A DNA stretch of 64,000 nucleotides from Eutypella sp. D-1 (GCA_023313575.1 JAJTTP010000013.1:124001-188000); one strand, 5' to 3'; positions 1-12,162 are shown, counted from the stretch's first letter. Program-made: numbers and translations. Notes: generated from the letters alone by a model not told the origin.

Positions 1-1759
1 CGTAACGTGGTGGTTGTCGGAGAACGGAGGTAAAGGTGCGGTAGGGAAGGATGAAGCTATACCTACCTAGGTACTTAAGTAATCTGTCGGCATGGTGTAC
101 ATTACTGGACGTACTTTAAGCACCTAGCTCTATCATTATTGCCTGGTGTAGGTACCTTAGGTGTGTGGTTAGGCGGGGTGATGCAGCGTAATTTCCAGCT
201 GTCTACAAGGACTGCCCGTGTAGGTGCTAGCAGTGATTGGATGAAACCACATACATGACGTCATCCGAAGATTTCACCATGTAAAAAAAATATACTTCTA
301 CCTGATCCCCGTCTATTTGGGTTTTCATACACCCGACTCCCGTCGAATTAACAATTGAGAGAGAGCTTAGCAAATTCTAAGCCCAGGTTCCATTCTATGG
401 GAATTGTAGAAGTTGAGATACATCATCTGCGGCGGCATCATCTGTTGTCTTACCTCCAGATCCTCCGGATAAATGCCAAATTACGTACTACATACTATAA
501 GTGCGTAAGTAGGTATCTACTAAAGCCTCGGTCTGACGGGAATACAACGATTGGTCGGCCCGTTTCAAGAAAGGGGCTACTACCTAAAGTCTACCTATCC
601 ATGCTATCTCGTGGTGATTCCCCGTTCCTTATATCCCTTAAACTTATCCCTAGATCCCTAGAAGGTTTGCGTTCTTATGGTGGCGCGGGGGTGAAGTATG
701 GGTGTGCTCGAACCCCCCTTACTTCGTACCTGTGATCGAGACAGATCCATGGATGCATGTTTTTGGTCACATTGGGTGGTAACAACGTGCTGGCTGCATA
801 TGCAAATATGCGCAGGCGCAAGTAAGAATAGAACGGATGTTGACTTCTCCATCGGAGTTTCCCATCTTCAACGGATCCCGGCTTCAGCATTCTCAATTGC
901 CGGTATGTCCTTTTGTGTCTTGTGCTACTACTCGTACATGCATCTCACAAGGTTACCTCAACCCCCTTCTTCCCCCTTCTCCCTTCTCCCCTCTCCCCCA
1001 CCAGGATAAGGCCTCACTTGGAGACACCCCAGACCTAATCCCTTGCCTTTATTACGCCCCGCAGGAAACTTTAAGAGGTGTGTATAATTAAAAGGATACT
1101 CGCCCCCAATATGCTATCTAGGAACTCAAGTAAGGACGGGGTTTTCGTTTGACCTAAGGTTAACTGGGGCAATGCAAAGTCAGCTTTTACAAATGGGCGG
1201 GGCAACGGCGGATGCGGGGTTGATGGACAACGGTGACCACGCTAGAGCCTCACGATGGACGGGCGAGGTTAGGGATTGCGGTCAGTCGGAGCGCTGGGAA
1301 GGGAGACCAGATCCAGTGCCATCGAGTTTAGTTTTGGAGCTGGCCACCAAGCTTGCAGTTGGTCTGGTGCAACTTGGCTGGTAGACACGTCTCGGCAGTC
1401 CTTCGAGGTGGCCCCTAAGGCTCTTGATGTCCACACCATTATCACCCCGGCCTGGCAACGCCCTGGTAATATGTTAGGTAGTATCATGTTTCCTATCTAT
1501 AGAATTTCCATGCACATCGTGGGTAAGGGAGGGTACTAGTAGGGTCGCGCTGGATTGGAACCAACCTCGGGTACTAACTAAATAGGTAAACGAGGTCGTA
1601 ATGTTGCAACGAACTGTTACCTTTTTCTCCAATGCCAATCCCTCGATATAGCCGGAACACTTTTCCCCTCATCTCTCCATCCGCTTGTCGTAATACACCT
1701 TTGCTGGTCTCCCTGGATGTGTTCCCCTAGGGAAATTTGCTAATAGGTCCACAATAGTT
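1..1759. other. Intergenic, no gene seen
   Basis: I see no convincing gene here. Short open frames around 355-735 and 1172-1539 have no codon bias or recognisable product. The left end carries the palindromic motif ACCTACCTAGGTAC near 60-75, which recurs in other intergenic parts of the window. A CT-rich run lies at 965-1002. Confidence 0.6.
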
Positions 1760-1800
1760 GGGGGGGGGGGGATTTCGGGGGGCTCGGGAGAATATATATA
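1760..1800 (+). promoter_or_regulatory. Core promoter with G12 tract and TATA box
   Basis: A run of 12 G at 1760-1771 is followed by ATATATATA at 1792-1800, about 140 bases upstream of the start codon at 1939. The spacing leaves room for a leader of roughly 100 bases, and the A-rich stretch just before the ATG (1920-1938) suits fungal start contexts. That the TATA run is functional is inference. Confidence 0.5.
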
Positions 1801-1938
1801 CGCATCCTCGAATTCATAATCAGCGTTGGTTTACACCTACCTAGACTTGCTGCTCATTGCTTCGTCACCTCTCCTTCCCTAGACTCTCAAGCAACTTCCG
1901 TAACGTAACGCCTGTAGGCAAAAAAAAAAGAGAAAAAA

Positions 1939-3318
1939 ATGCCCGCACAGAATAAGCAGCGCCCTCCTTTCCGCGCGGAGCACATGGGCTCGCTGCTCCG
2001 GCCGAAGAACCTAACCGAGAAGCGCATCAAGCTCGACAATGCCAAAGCCCTCGAGATCGCCCAGGACAAGGAGCTCCACGCCATCGAGGATGAATCGATC
2101 AAGTTGATCGTCAAGCTCCAGCAGGAGCTCGGCTATCACGCCCTCAATGATGGCGAGTACCGCCGCCACCAGTTCTGGGGAACCTTCTTCCCCAACCTCG
2201 AGGGGTTCGAGGAGATCCAGAACCCCTCGTGGGACATGTTCCGCATGTACGTCCCGGACATCGCGGCGTTTAGTGAGTAATGTAGTCCTTCGTTGCCTTC
2301 TACATTCTCCGTCATAATGGCTGGCCGGTGGAATTTTGCATTCTAAGACTCCGTTCCCAGCCGAATCCGGCCACAAGCCCGGTGAGAGTATCGTGTGCAC
2401 GGGCAAGATCAAGCACGTAGGATCCTCCTACCTCCCCGATTGGAACTACCTCAAGGCATTGGTCGCACCGGAGAAGGTGAAGGACCTCAAGATCACCCTG
2501 GCGGCCCCAGAATGGTACCATCTTCGGTATAAGCCGGGGTATGCCTACCCGAAGGACGTGTACCCCAGTGACGCCGAATACTTCGCCGACATCGCCGCCG
2601 CGTACCGTACCGAACTGCAGATCCTATACGACGCCGGATGCCGGAACGTGACGATCGACGACCCGAACCTTGCTTGTAAGTGATCCCCCGATGCGAGACC
2701 GAGAGCTCGGGCGAAACGGAAGAGGATAGATTAGTAACAAGAAAAAAAAAACTAGATTTCTGCTCGGAGAAGATGATTGCGGGGTTCAAGGAGAACGGCG
2801 AGGACGTCGACGCGCTCCTGGATTCGTATATCAAGCTGTACAACGACTGCATTTCATCGCGGCCGGCGGACCTGCACGTAGGGATCCACCTATGCCGGGG
2901 CAACTTCGCCAACAGCCGACACTTCTCGGAGGGCGGGTACGACCGGATCGCGACGAAGCTGTTCAACGAGATCGCCGTGGACACGTATTTCCTGGAGTAC
3001 GACACGGAGCGGGCGGGGACGTTCGCGCCGCTGCGGGAGCTGCCGGCGCACAAGAACGTCGTGCTGGGCGTTGTCACCAGCAAGTTCCCGCAGCTCGAGG
3101 ACCTCGCCGCTACCCGCGACCGCGTCTACGCCGCCGCTGACGTCGTCGCCCAGGGCGCCGGCCAGACCCGCGAGCAGGCCCTCGCCCGCATCGGCGTCAG
3201 CCCCCAGTGCGGCTTCGCGAGCCACCACCTCGGCAACGCCGTCACCTGGGACGACATGGTCAATAAGCTGAAGCTGGTCCGCGAGCTCGCCGACTCCATC
3301 TGGCCTGGTGAGCCATGA
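1939..3318 (+). CDS. Cobalamin-independent methionine synthase C-terminal (MetE/UROD-like) domain protein
   Basis: Three exons (1939-2272, 2361-2675, 2756-3318) join in phase to give 403 residues. The protein resembles the stand-alone MetE C-terminal barrel family of fungi and bacteria (YxjG-like), members of which transfer a methyl group to a thiol. It is about half the length of true MetE and lacks the N-terminal domain, so it is unlikely to be the housekeeping methionine synthase. Visible marks are RAEHMGSLLRP near the N-terminus, DGEYRRHQFW, the block IDDPNLAYFCSEKM created across the second splice, HLCRGN and the C-terminal ISPQCGF-like segment VSPQCGFAS, where the family carries a zinc-ligand cysteine. 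Both introns have consensus donors (GTGAGT, GTAAGT). The start is the only ATG after the A-rich leader. No signal peptide, so probably cytosolic. The exact substrate cannot be read from the sequence. Confidence 0.88.
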
Positions 3319-4906
3319 TGGAACGGTGATTGGGAATGAAAGCTAGGGGGTTTGTCTTGGGGAGTGATGCGTAGGCAACAATTAATCAATTAGTTAAGCA
3401 ATAACGGCGAATTGAGTGCTCGTTCGTTCATAGCAGCATGTCCATAATGTTATCCTCTAAAAATAACTATTATTCACGAGATTTACCTACCGGCACGAAG
3501 ACACCGGGGAGTAGTCTAAATAACAAAGGAGCGCGCACAGGGAAAAAGAAAGGAGGCGATCGCCCTACGCCGACTGCCCGAATATTTATACCCTCCTTAA
3601 TTTGACAGACGAAGCGGAAAATTTCAACCTTGATGGCCTTCTCCATGGCTGGTCCACACCGCTCATGCAGGTAAGGACAGTGTGAAGCTTATTGGTCATC
3701 CTCGGGGTGCTACAACATCGTTGTCGGTGGCCCGCGCCTCTCGGAAGAGCTGGATTCTATTTGCATGGCCATGTATATGAGGTGATCGACTTCGGGAATA
3801 GTAGATTGGATGGAATTCCTAGTCAGGATGCATGCGTGCTACCGTACTCCGTCTAATCGATTTTTGTTTCCTTTTTATTTATTTTTTTATTTTTTTTTAT
3901 TTTTTTCTTCTTCTTTACAGCCACCCCAAACCCCTTAGTTTTACCGTTAAGTTCGAACTATTGCGGTCTACTCGGGACGGGTAGTTAAGGGCAATCAATG
4001 TCTATGAATACTTTCTAATCGGTGTGTTTTTAGATACCACCTCTAATTCCCCACATCGTTGTTAAGGCTATATTTGGTTCGAGTAAAGACCTCAAATTAT
4101 CAATGTGCCCAATCTACAAATGGCGAGAAAAGATGCAAAAAACTGAAATCCCGGGCTTGTACTTCTACATAACTTTGAAATGCCAACCGAGAGATTTAGC
4201 ATCTACAGATTAGCACAGAATAGACCACCCTTTTCACACAGGGTCATACTGGGATGCCTTTGCGTAGATATAAGGCGATCATTTATGCTTGGTAGTTACC
4301 GTATATGTATCATGGAACAAAGCGAACATGGAAAAGGGGGATCGACACACAATCGTGGATGTCCAGTATCTCAACGGTGTTTAGTAAAGCTTGTGTCATC
4401 CATGAACAAGTTTCTGCCCGTCAACGGCCCGCCTGCCAGGCCGCCTGGGGGGGGGGGGGACACACGGGACACTGCATAAGTACGCACTAAATAACAGCAG
4501 ATCTCAGGGGCTTTTGCAAAAACGACGACCCCTATTGGCCCCCTATTGGCGGGATTCTAGGCTTTCGATGGTTGTTGTGGACACGAGAAACAAGCTAAAA
4601 GTCCCTAGTCCCCACAGTCTCCGCCCCTGTCTTGCCCTGTCATGCCCTGTCATGCTTGAATCACGACCCAATGAGAGACCAATAACGACCCCGTTAGGTA
4701 CGGTTAGGCAAGTACGCAAGTGTGTGTTAGACCCCTCTAAGAGCTGCACCGCCTCTGCCACCTCGAAGCCCGCACTTGACTTTTTTCCCAATTCGGACTT
4801 GGAAACCCAAAACCTCCTTTGTTTTTCTACATACCGTCGTCTAGTCTACCAAAACGCCTCAAAGTCTACAGATCTTTTTTTTGAAGAGGATCTACCTGTT
4901 CTCGAG
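3319..4906. other. Intergenic, no gene seen
   Basis: This gap separates two plus-strand genes. It holds a T-rich run at 3861-3917, a G13 tract at 4447-4459 and no ORF with coding character. The open frame that continues upstream of 4907 has no suitable start context and is taken as leader. Confidence 0.55.
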
Positions 4907-7010
4907 ATGCCGGAGAGAACGAAACCCCCTCCTGATGAGTCGGTTACCTACAGTTCCGGAACTCACGAAGGCCCTCCGGACTTGAGGATTCTGCACTATA
5001 ATGACGTCTATCATGTCGACTCGTCCTCGGCTGAGCCGGTGGGCGGTGTAGCTCGATTCATGACCCTCATTGAGCATTATCGAGACCGTGAGAAGTTTAG
5101 CGGACAACCAGATCCTATCACTCTGTTCTCTGGAGATGCGTTCAATCCAAGCTTGGAAAGCTCAGTTACTAAGGGTATGCTTACACCCCTTGGTTTTGTA
5201 ATATTGATATATCCTCGCATTGGCTGAAGCTGACATCCCGCCTCTAGGCGATCACATGGTCCCGCTGCTCAATAACATAGGGACAGATGCAGCAGCATTA
5301 GGTGTAAGCGACTCTGTGGATTTTCATACTATTGTCTATTCGTCCTAATCTAACCCTGTCTACCAGAATCATGACCTCGACTTTGGTGTTCGCAAATTTA
5401 GGCATCTGGCGTCCAAATGCAAGTTCCCGTGGTTGATCGCGAACGTCCTCGACCCAGCCTTGGGTGATAATGTTCCTATCGGAAACGCCAAGAGGACTCA
5501 CATGCTCACTTCCTCCAACGGTATTAAGATCGGTCTGATCGGTCTTGGTGAACGAGAGTGGCTGGCTACTATTAATAGTCTGCCGCCTGACCTGATTTAC
5601 AGGTCCGCCACAGAGACCGCCAAGGAGCTCGTACCTCAACTACGGGCAGAAGGAGCTGAGATCGTAATTGCGGTGACACATATGCGTGAACCGAACGACA
5701 ACAAACTGGCTGAGCAGACCGACGGTATCATCGATATCATTCTCGGCGGCCACGACCATTATTACAATCATAGCATCATCAAGGGAACGCACGTGCTACG
5801 CTCTGGAACCGATTTCAAGCAGCTCAGCTACATAGAAGCCCGGCGGCGGGATGACAACTCCGGTCGTTGGGATTTCGATATCATACGCCGCGATGTCACG
5901 TCCGCCATTCCGCCCCATCAGGAGACTCTCAAGCTTGCCGACAAATTAACCGCCAACCTCAAGAGAACGCTAGAGAAGCCAGTCGGATACACAGCGGCCC
6001 CTCTCGACGCCAGGTTCCGGACGGTGCGTTTACGGGAGAGCAATATCGCCAACTTCGTCTGTGATATCATGCGACATTACTATGGTGGTGATTGTTGCGT
6101 GATGGCCTCGGGGACTGTCCGTGGCGATCAGGTGTATGCCCCCGGACCGATCCTACTGAAGGATATCATGAACTGCTTTCCGTTCGAGGATCCCGTGGTG
6201 GTGATCAGGGTCACCGGCCAAGCGATCTGGGATGCGTTGGAGAACGGCGTATCCCAGTACCCGGCTCTCGAGGGTCGGTTCCCTCAGGTGTCCAACATGA
6301 CCTTCGCATTTGATGCCAGAAACCCGCCCGGCTCGCGGATAGTATCTGCAACTATCGGCGGTGAGCCCATTGACATGGAGAAGAAGTACAAGCTCGTGAC
6401 GCGAGGTTACATGGGTCGCGGGAAGGACGGTTACGACAGTCTCCTCATAGAACCCGAGGGTGGCCAAGCGGAAGAGATCGTGTCGGAGGAGAACGGCATC
6501 TTGATCTCCATGCTGCTTCGGCAATACTTCATGTCGCTCAAAGTGGTCGGCCAATGGAAGTTCTGGGGGCAGAGCATGGGGCGATGCTGGAGCCGGGTCG
6601 CCGATCAAGTCGGATCCACACATACACACCACAACCCGACGCTGAGCCCGACGTCGCTGTCCCCCACGATGCGGTCTCCTTTCTCCCCCGGCAGCAGCAA
6701 GGGCTGGGACGACTGGACGCCGCAGAAGATCCGGGAGCGCAAGGCGAGCGCGGTGTCGCTCGACGAGCCCGACACCGAAGACGAGGACCTGGATCTGGAC
6801 AAGGAGGAGCAGGCCGGCGCGGGGATCGAGCTGATGGACCAGGAGATGCGGATCATGCGCCGCGTGTTCAAGAAGTGGGCCCGCATCGCCGGTGTCGAGT
6901 GCACGCTCGTGGACGAGCTCAAGGAAGGCGAGTTCGAGGTCGACTGGACCAAGGCCATCGCGCCCCGGATCGAGGGCCGCATCGTGTGCGTTGGTGGCGA
7001 GCAGAAGTGA
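4907..7010 (+). CDS. 5'-nucleotidase/2',3'-cyclic phosphodiesterase family metallophosphoesterase
   Basis: Exons 4907-5174, 5248-5303 and 5367-7010 give 655 residues. The order is the N-terminal metallophosphatase domain followed by the 5'-nucleotidase C-terminal domain. Metal-binding motifs are all present: DVYH (residues 33-36), GDAF (76-79), the NHD that starts exon 3 (109-111), a histidine in VTHMRE and the GHDHYYNH block. The C-terminal domain carries SNIANFVCDIM and the substrate-pocket region around GTVRGD. Such enzymes hydrolyse nucleotide or sugar-phosphate monoesters. Secreted UshA-type members have a signal peptide, which is absent here, so this one is probably intracellular. Residues about 524-587 form a Ser-Pro-rich then acidic tail (repeated SPT/SP motifs, then a D/E run) before a last conserved block, which suggests phosphorylation control. 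The ATG at 4907 was chosen because it lies just before the conserved domain; the frame is open further upstream. Confidence 0.88.
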
Positions 7011-9096
7011 GGACCAGACACACCTACGGAAGACGTTGAAGAGTTATCATGCCCCATGTTTTATGATCTTAAAATTTCTGACGAAAATCACGAGAGAATG
7101 CCTTCGTAACTTGTTCCCTGTCAAGGGGCCGGCTTACTTTTTTGGGTTATAGACCGTTGGTAGAATAGATGAGGCCCGTTGGAAAATACATTGGTTCATT
7201 GGGGGACGGAAAAAGTTACGTTAGAAGAAGCAACCGCAGCCAATTGTTCACGGGGATGAATGTGATCACTTGATATGACGGTATCTATGATTACGCGGTC
7301 TACAATAGAATAGTAGAAACGCAACTACCCTGGAATGGATAAGTTGAAAGAACATACTGTAGACGCCCAGCCAGCGAATGAAAATTGTGCAATCTGTGTA
7401 TTATGCTGAGAGCAGTGAAGGGGATAACAAGCACCTGCATTTCCCTAGAACATGGCCGTAAGGGTCGTGGACCCGGCATAGCCCGGTAGGTCGGCGCAGC
7501 ACCGAAGAGGCCCGTTAAGTATGTATTTCCTCCGAAACATGCCGATGTCGGAAACAGCGCGTGCGTCGCCGCGGTTTCCGCCCACCCTCCCGACTTGGCG
7601 CGCGTACCACTTATCCACGATCATTCGAATTCGGGTTGTGGGCGACGGCTATGTATGGAGACAAGATGGTTAGGGCATGCCGGCACCGGCCACCACGTAC
7701 GTATAACGCTTGCTATAAGAAGAGAAACAACCCAGACTACGAAAAGAGAAACGTCATCTTTAGTAAGTGATAACTAATGCGTGGATAGTACTAATACAGC
7801 ATTTAGGTGAGATTCGGTCTAGTATGTGTCTCCACATAGATTGATAAACTGATTGATAATCTGAAATCAAGATTATCACGATCGCGGCCTAGGCCACGTC
7901 AGGATGGTTTAAAGAATGGACCAAGGCAAAACAAGGATTAACGATTAACGGCGCCTAGAACAGCGGGGTGTCTGTACGACCTGGGAAAAAAACCGGACGG
8001 GACGGGTCTCGAAGAGCTGCTTCACCCAGCGACCCGTCCGGTTTTTGGCCAGGACCGCCTTGGGTGGACATCAAAATAAAGTACACTGCATAAGAATGGC
8101 GGTGTTACAATTGGCACCTTGATGGAGAGCTGAGTGGCGTAGGGTACTCTGCAAGATCACAACCCTCCAGCCGCAGTGCTTGCTCATCCAGTCAAAGGCC
8201 GGCTTGGAAACGGCATGCCTTGCATGCCGGAGGGGCTCGGACGTCAGGGCCCAGGGTTCGACTGCCGGTAAATTTCCACCATGGCATGACATAATTAGCC
8301 GGCAGCCGCTTTCTGTTCCTGTTGACGGTGGCATCGATCAAACGTCACGCGGCGGTATCGACTGATATCGTACGGAGCGTATCGCGCGGCCGCTTTTGCC
8401 GGGTCTCGACTAATCCTTCCATGAAATAGAGTGAACCGTATAGCTCCGTAACCATCTTCACATATGGAGTAGGTAGTCTACCTATGCAGAACGAAGGCTA
8501 TAGCATGAAGCAAGGGAGCCTGCGAGAGGGGGTTATGCGTTAACAAGAGCAGTCCTAGAACTAATACCTAGACCGCCGAGATACGGAACCAAAATCCTGG
8601 AACCAAGATCGATCCATGGATCTCTCTTCATGCATGGGGGGATAATGCATACTCCAACACAGCGTTGCAAGTAATCATAGTTCCACCTATAATATCCGAA
8701 GCTATATACGATGCAATATATTCTGACGATGTCGGACCTCTGCTGGAGTTAATAATCATCCCATAAACCTCAGGTAAGCTCGCCTGCCTTATTCGAACTT
8801 AGCAGCCGGGTGTTATAGACGACGTTGACCAATGCCAGCTAATGGACAGTGGAGTTATTGTTGCACTCCGACCAATTGGTCGCCGAACTAGTACTCATAC
8901 CCATGGATACTGCTCGGTCACCAGCTTCCCGATGCGTTATGAAGTTGTTATGATCAGTTACCAGAACGGCGGGGCTCGCAATATACAGAAATACATTAAA
9001 GATGCCGTGTTCCCCAAGTGATCGTCGCTTCCGCAGCCAGCGAGAACCCGCCCTGCCGATCACTTCGCGTCAGCTCATATCTGTCAGCCTCCAATC
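7011..9096. other. Intergenic, hairpin at 7988-8046
   Basis: No gene is supported in this 2.1 kb gap. It contains one strong foldback, listed separately. A TTCGA-containing stretch near 8255-8275 looks like a tRNA T-arm at first sight but does not fold into a tRNA. Confidence 0.5.
7988..8046. repeat. Inverted repeat with 13-14 bp arms
   Basis: AAAAACCGGACGGG (7988-8001) pairs with CCCGTCCGGTTTTT (8033-8046). The left side has a duplicated GACGG, so two registers of pairing are possible: AAAAACCGGACGG GACGGGTC against GACCCGTCCGGTTTTT. The loop is about 22-30 bases. It lies far from either neighbouring gene. Confidence 0.75.
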
Positions 9097-10487
9097 ATGC
9101 ACTCAACTCCTCTGATACTCTTATCTTCCGCAGCAGCGGCAACTGGTGCGTTGGCCGCGGAATTTTGCCCACCCCTCGACCAGATCGGGCACGCCGCACC
9201 GGAGCAATGGGCCATCACCAACCTCAACTGGACCCTCACCAGGGTTACGAGTGGCACCTGGCCACCGGCCCCCGAGGACATGGATTCGGCCCGGGTCAGC
9301 TTTGACCTCCTGAGCGATTTCAATGACGCCCCGGTCACGTGCACCGGCGAGGGCCCGGAGTTCTCCGAGGAGTACGAGCGTCAATTGGCCGGCCGCCCGG
9401 CATTGTATAAATGGTACGAGTGCTCCGGGCCGAGCGACGCTGTGAAGACGGAGTTCCGCTTCCCCTGGTTCGCCACCCACACTCCGCAACTGCGCCAGAA
9501 ATGGGCTTGCACGTCAGAAGAGGGGTCGTCGTAAGTAATTTCCTCTACGCATTACTTCTACTTCTACCAGCTGTTGCAGGGCGAGACTGTAAGCTTGTAG
9601 TTATTGATATCTAGCCATTAGATACACGATGCGGGCCACCGGTGAGGCAAGCATCTCGCGCATGATCGACTGTACATTCAATGACCGCTCCAAGCGCACT
9701 CAGTGCGTGTCTAAAGAGGGAGAGGATACCCCGGCGACTGCTGCACTCGTCAAGGTCCTGGAGCCACCGCCGCGCAGCTGCGCCGCGGCATCAGCTGCCC
9801 GCCCCAACTGGAAAGTCGTCGATTTCAAATGGGTGTCGGGTTATACACCTGCAGGCTTCCCATGGCCGAAGCCAGTGGAGAACAGTAAGCCATACCCTAT
9901 GCGTACAGGAATATATTGAGGCTTTTGGGGCACTTGACCAATGTGGTTGAGAATCCCAAATGATGATAATGAAGTCCCTGCAAGTCTGCTGTTACACCCA
10001 ATTATACGCGAGTGCCGTTCTGTTCACACTATGCGCCTTAGTGACCTTCCACATCATCAATGAGGCCCTCGACTACAGTCCCTTGATGGACTGCACCTCA
10101 ATCGACTACGCCGGGCGCAAAAACAAAGTCCCGTGTAGAATTTTCGAGGCGAACGATGAAGATGTGCCGCTTACGCGCTACGACTGGGACACCCACTCGA
10201 CCACACTTAGAATCGACCAGACCTGGTCGTGTGAGGACCCCTCGTCCCCCAACGCCCAGTAAGTTACCCCCTCTAGGGAGTCTCATATCGCCAGAGGAGG
10301 ACAGCGTTCTGACATTCACGACCTTTTTACCTTCCGTAGGAGTACATTCCATAGCATTGGAGAAGTAGACGTGAGCTCCTTGGTCAGCTGCACCACTGTC
10401 GAAGTGGAGCACCCGGACTGGAACTTCACCGATCAAGTCAAGACATGCGTTGCGTCGGAGATCGAAGTCAAGGGGAAATTACAATGA
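9097..10487 (+). CDS. Secreted two-module cysteine-rich protein (tentatively Alt a 1-like modules)
   Basis: Exons 9097-9530, 9622-9884, 10042-10258 and 10340-10487 give 353 residues. The first 20 residues are a signal peptide (hydrophobic, then ALAAEF). The mature protein is two copies of one module, W38-V190 and W208 to the end. Both copies share a W-x-(I/V)-x-(N/D)-x-x-W opening, a Pro-rich link, a beta-rich strand ending in Cys (C82; C250), LRQKWAC against LRIDQTWSC, and GEASISRMIDCT against GEVDVSSLVSCT. Five cysteines match one to one: 82, 109, 138, 162, 173 and 250, 264, 296, 322, 341. The KWYEC and later cysteine spacing of module 1 recall the fungal Alt a 1-like fold, but this is inference. 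The introns after residues 144 and 304 sit at the same place and phase in each module. The acceptor at 10041 was preferred over 9984 because it restores the module alignment. The BIM1-like gene follows on the same strand. Confidence 0.78.
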
Positions 10488-10973
10488 GTTGACGGTGCTT
10501 TATACCAGGGAGCCTAGGCGTGATTTTCGAAGTATAGCCTTGATCATGGAGAAAGTCCAATTTTACTCGACTCACAAGATCACGACGCTCATGAGTGATA
10601 GTTTTGCGGATTGTGACTTCCATAGACCTCGTACCGCCTATATGATGAGCCAAGCGGCACACTGTAAGATAGCCCAAATACATATAGAATCCCTAACCTG
10701 TCGGGCTACTAGGGCTGCCATTCGCCATGACAGGCTATAAAGCAGGGGGGGTTGGTCACCCTTGCTACTTCACTAACCCTATATGCATCTAGGGATATCG
10801 CATGCCTAATCGGTCTTCGCCCCTTTGATAGGAGTGTTGGAGGTGACTTGAACCTTGGGCTTGGCTGGCTGACAATCCGTAGAAAAGTGGTCGCACTTCC
10901 ACTCTACGCAACGCGGGCAAATGCATCCGCTATAATTATTGCATGGCAGTCCCTCCCGGCGCTCAGTAAGAAA
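10488..10973. other. Intergenic between two secreted-protein genes
   Basis: This 486-base gap between two plus-strand genes contains no ORF of coding character. The frame that opens at about 10752 runs into the BIM1-like gene, but the ATG giving a clean signal peptide is at 10974. Confidence 0.5.
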
Positions 10974-11949
10974 ATGCTACTCGCAAACCACCAATACTAC
11001 ATTACCCTATGGTCCTTGATCGCCACTGCGAGCTGCCATGTAGTTATAACCTACCCCGGGTCGCGAGGAGATAACCTGATCAGGAATGGATCCGTAGAAG
11101 ATACCAACGGTCTCGGGGTCAGCTTCTCGCACGACAAGACCTTATTCCCATACGGAATGCAATGGATCTACCCATGTACGTACTCTCGCGAATGCCACTT
11201 CCCCTGCCGCCGTGATTTCTTCGACTCGTGAGTTATCACATAGGTGGCGGGCTTCCAATAACGCAGAACCGGACGAACTGGCCCATAAGCGGGGGCGCGA
11301 TCGCTTTTCAGCCCGGGTGGTTTCACGGACCCAAGAACGCCCTCATATACATCAATCTCGGCTTCGGGTCCGTGCCGGAGAACTATTCGGAAGCCCTGGT
11401 CCCGCGCTTTGAGATTCGCGGTCCGACGGACAACCCGTACGATGGTAGCATATGCTTGCCGCATGTGCCGCTGCCAGACGGTACCGAGGTCAAGGTTGGC
11501 GACCATGCGACGATTCAGATAGTTGAGGCTGCGACCCATGGTGCTGCTATGTATAGTGTATATTCTTTCATCCAACATGCCGGCTCGGATATGGATGGCA
11601 TTGGCACGGGGGGTGTAGGCGCTAACACATAATGCCTCATATACAGTGTGTTGACATCACCTTCGCCGATTTAGCGGATGTAGATGAGCCAGATACAACA
11701 ACCTGCTTTAACTCGACGAACATCCGCATTGTCTCGGAGGATGGCAGTCTATCTCCTACAATTAGCAGCGGATGGGGTACGAGTGATACCGCGGATTCTA
11801 CAGGTGGTAGGGGTCAGATCTTCCCGTCGGAAACCTCTGGGACGGGCTCTTCAACAACTTCCGAGACGCTGAATTCAGCGGCTAGGAGCAGTGGTAGGCG
11901 AGCTGCAGACGTCGTGCTTCTCGGGGGTCTCTTCGGAGTCTTCCAATAG
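10974..11949 (+). CDS. BIM1-like (X325) copper-binding protein, probably GPI-anchored
   Basis: Exons 10974-11175, 11244-11557 and 11647-11949 give 272 residues. A signal peptide (about residues 1-21) should be cleaved so that His22 becomes the mature N-terminus, as in the LPMO-like X325 family, where this histidine helps bind copper. The segment HVVITYPGSRGDNL is the family signature; NWPISGG and the junction MYSCVDITFAD (created by the second splice) are also typical. The family includes the Cryptococcus copper-acquisition factor BIM1 and lacks known polysaccharide cleavage. The C-terminus is Ser/Thr/Gly-rich (from about residue 215) and ends in a short hydrophobic tail, the usual GPI-attachment layout, so the protein is probably at the plasma membrane or wall. 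All three junctions are in phase. Family assignment is confident; the copper role in this organism is inferred. Confidence 0.88.
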
Positions 11950-12162
11950 CTGTATGCTTGAGAAGAGAGATATAAGTCATAGATTCGTACGCGTAGCAGT
12001 ATAGCTATCTTATAATCAAGTGGCAACGGCTCCCCGGGGCGTGGTGGGAGAGGTGCCTATCATACGCCCCTTTTGCAATTTCTAGTGACATTACCACGCT
12101 TGCCTTGTCGAATGAAATCAACCCGAGAATTTCTCATCTCCACTACTCCTCGGTCACCACTC
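11950..12162. other. Short convergent intergenic gap
   Basis: The plus-strand BIM1-like gene and the minus-strand FtsJ-like gene end towards each other here. Only untranslated sequence is expected. Confidence 0.5.

Noticed and set aside
7988..8046. Rho-independent terminator
   Set aside because: The hairpin plus T-run looks like a bacterial terminator, but the surrounding DNA is clearly fungal with spliced genes, so I list it only as an inverted repeat.
8200..8280. Possible tRNA
   Set aside because: GGTTCGAC resembles a T-arm, but the flanking bases do not form the five-pair stem and no acceptor or anticodon stem fits.
9985..10041. Alternative acceptor at 9984 for the third exon of the two-module protein
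   Set aside because: It is phase-compatible but inserts a hydrophobic stretch that breaks the match between modules; the acceptor at 10041 restores it.
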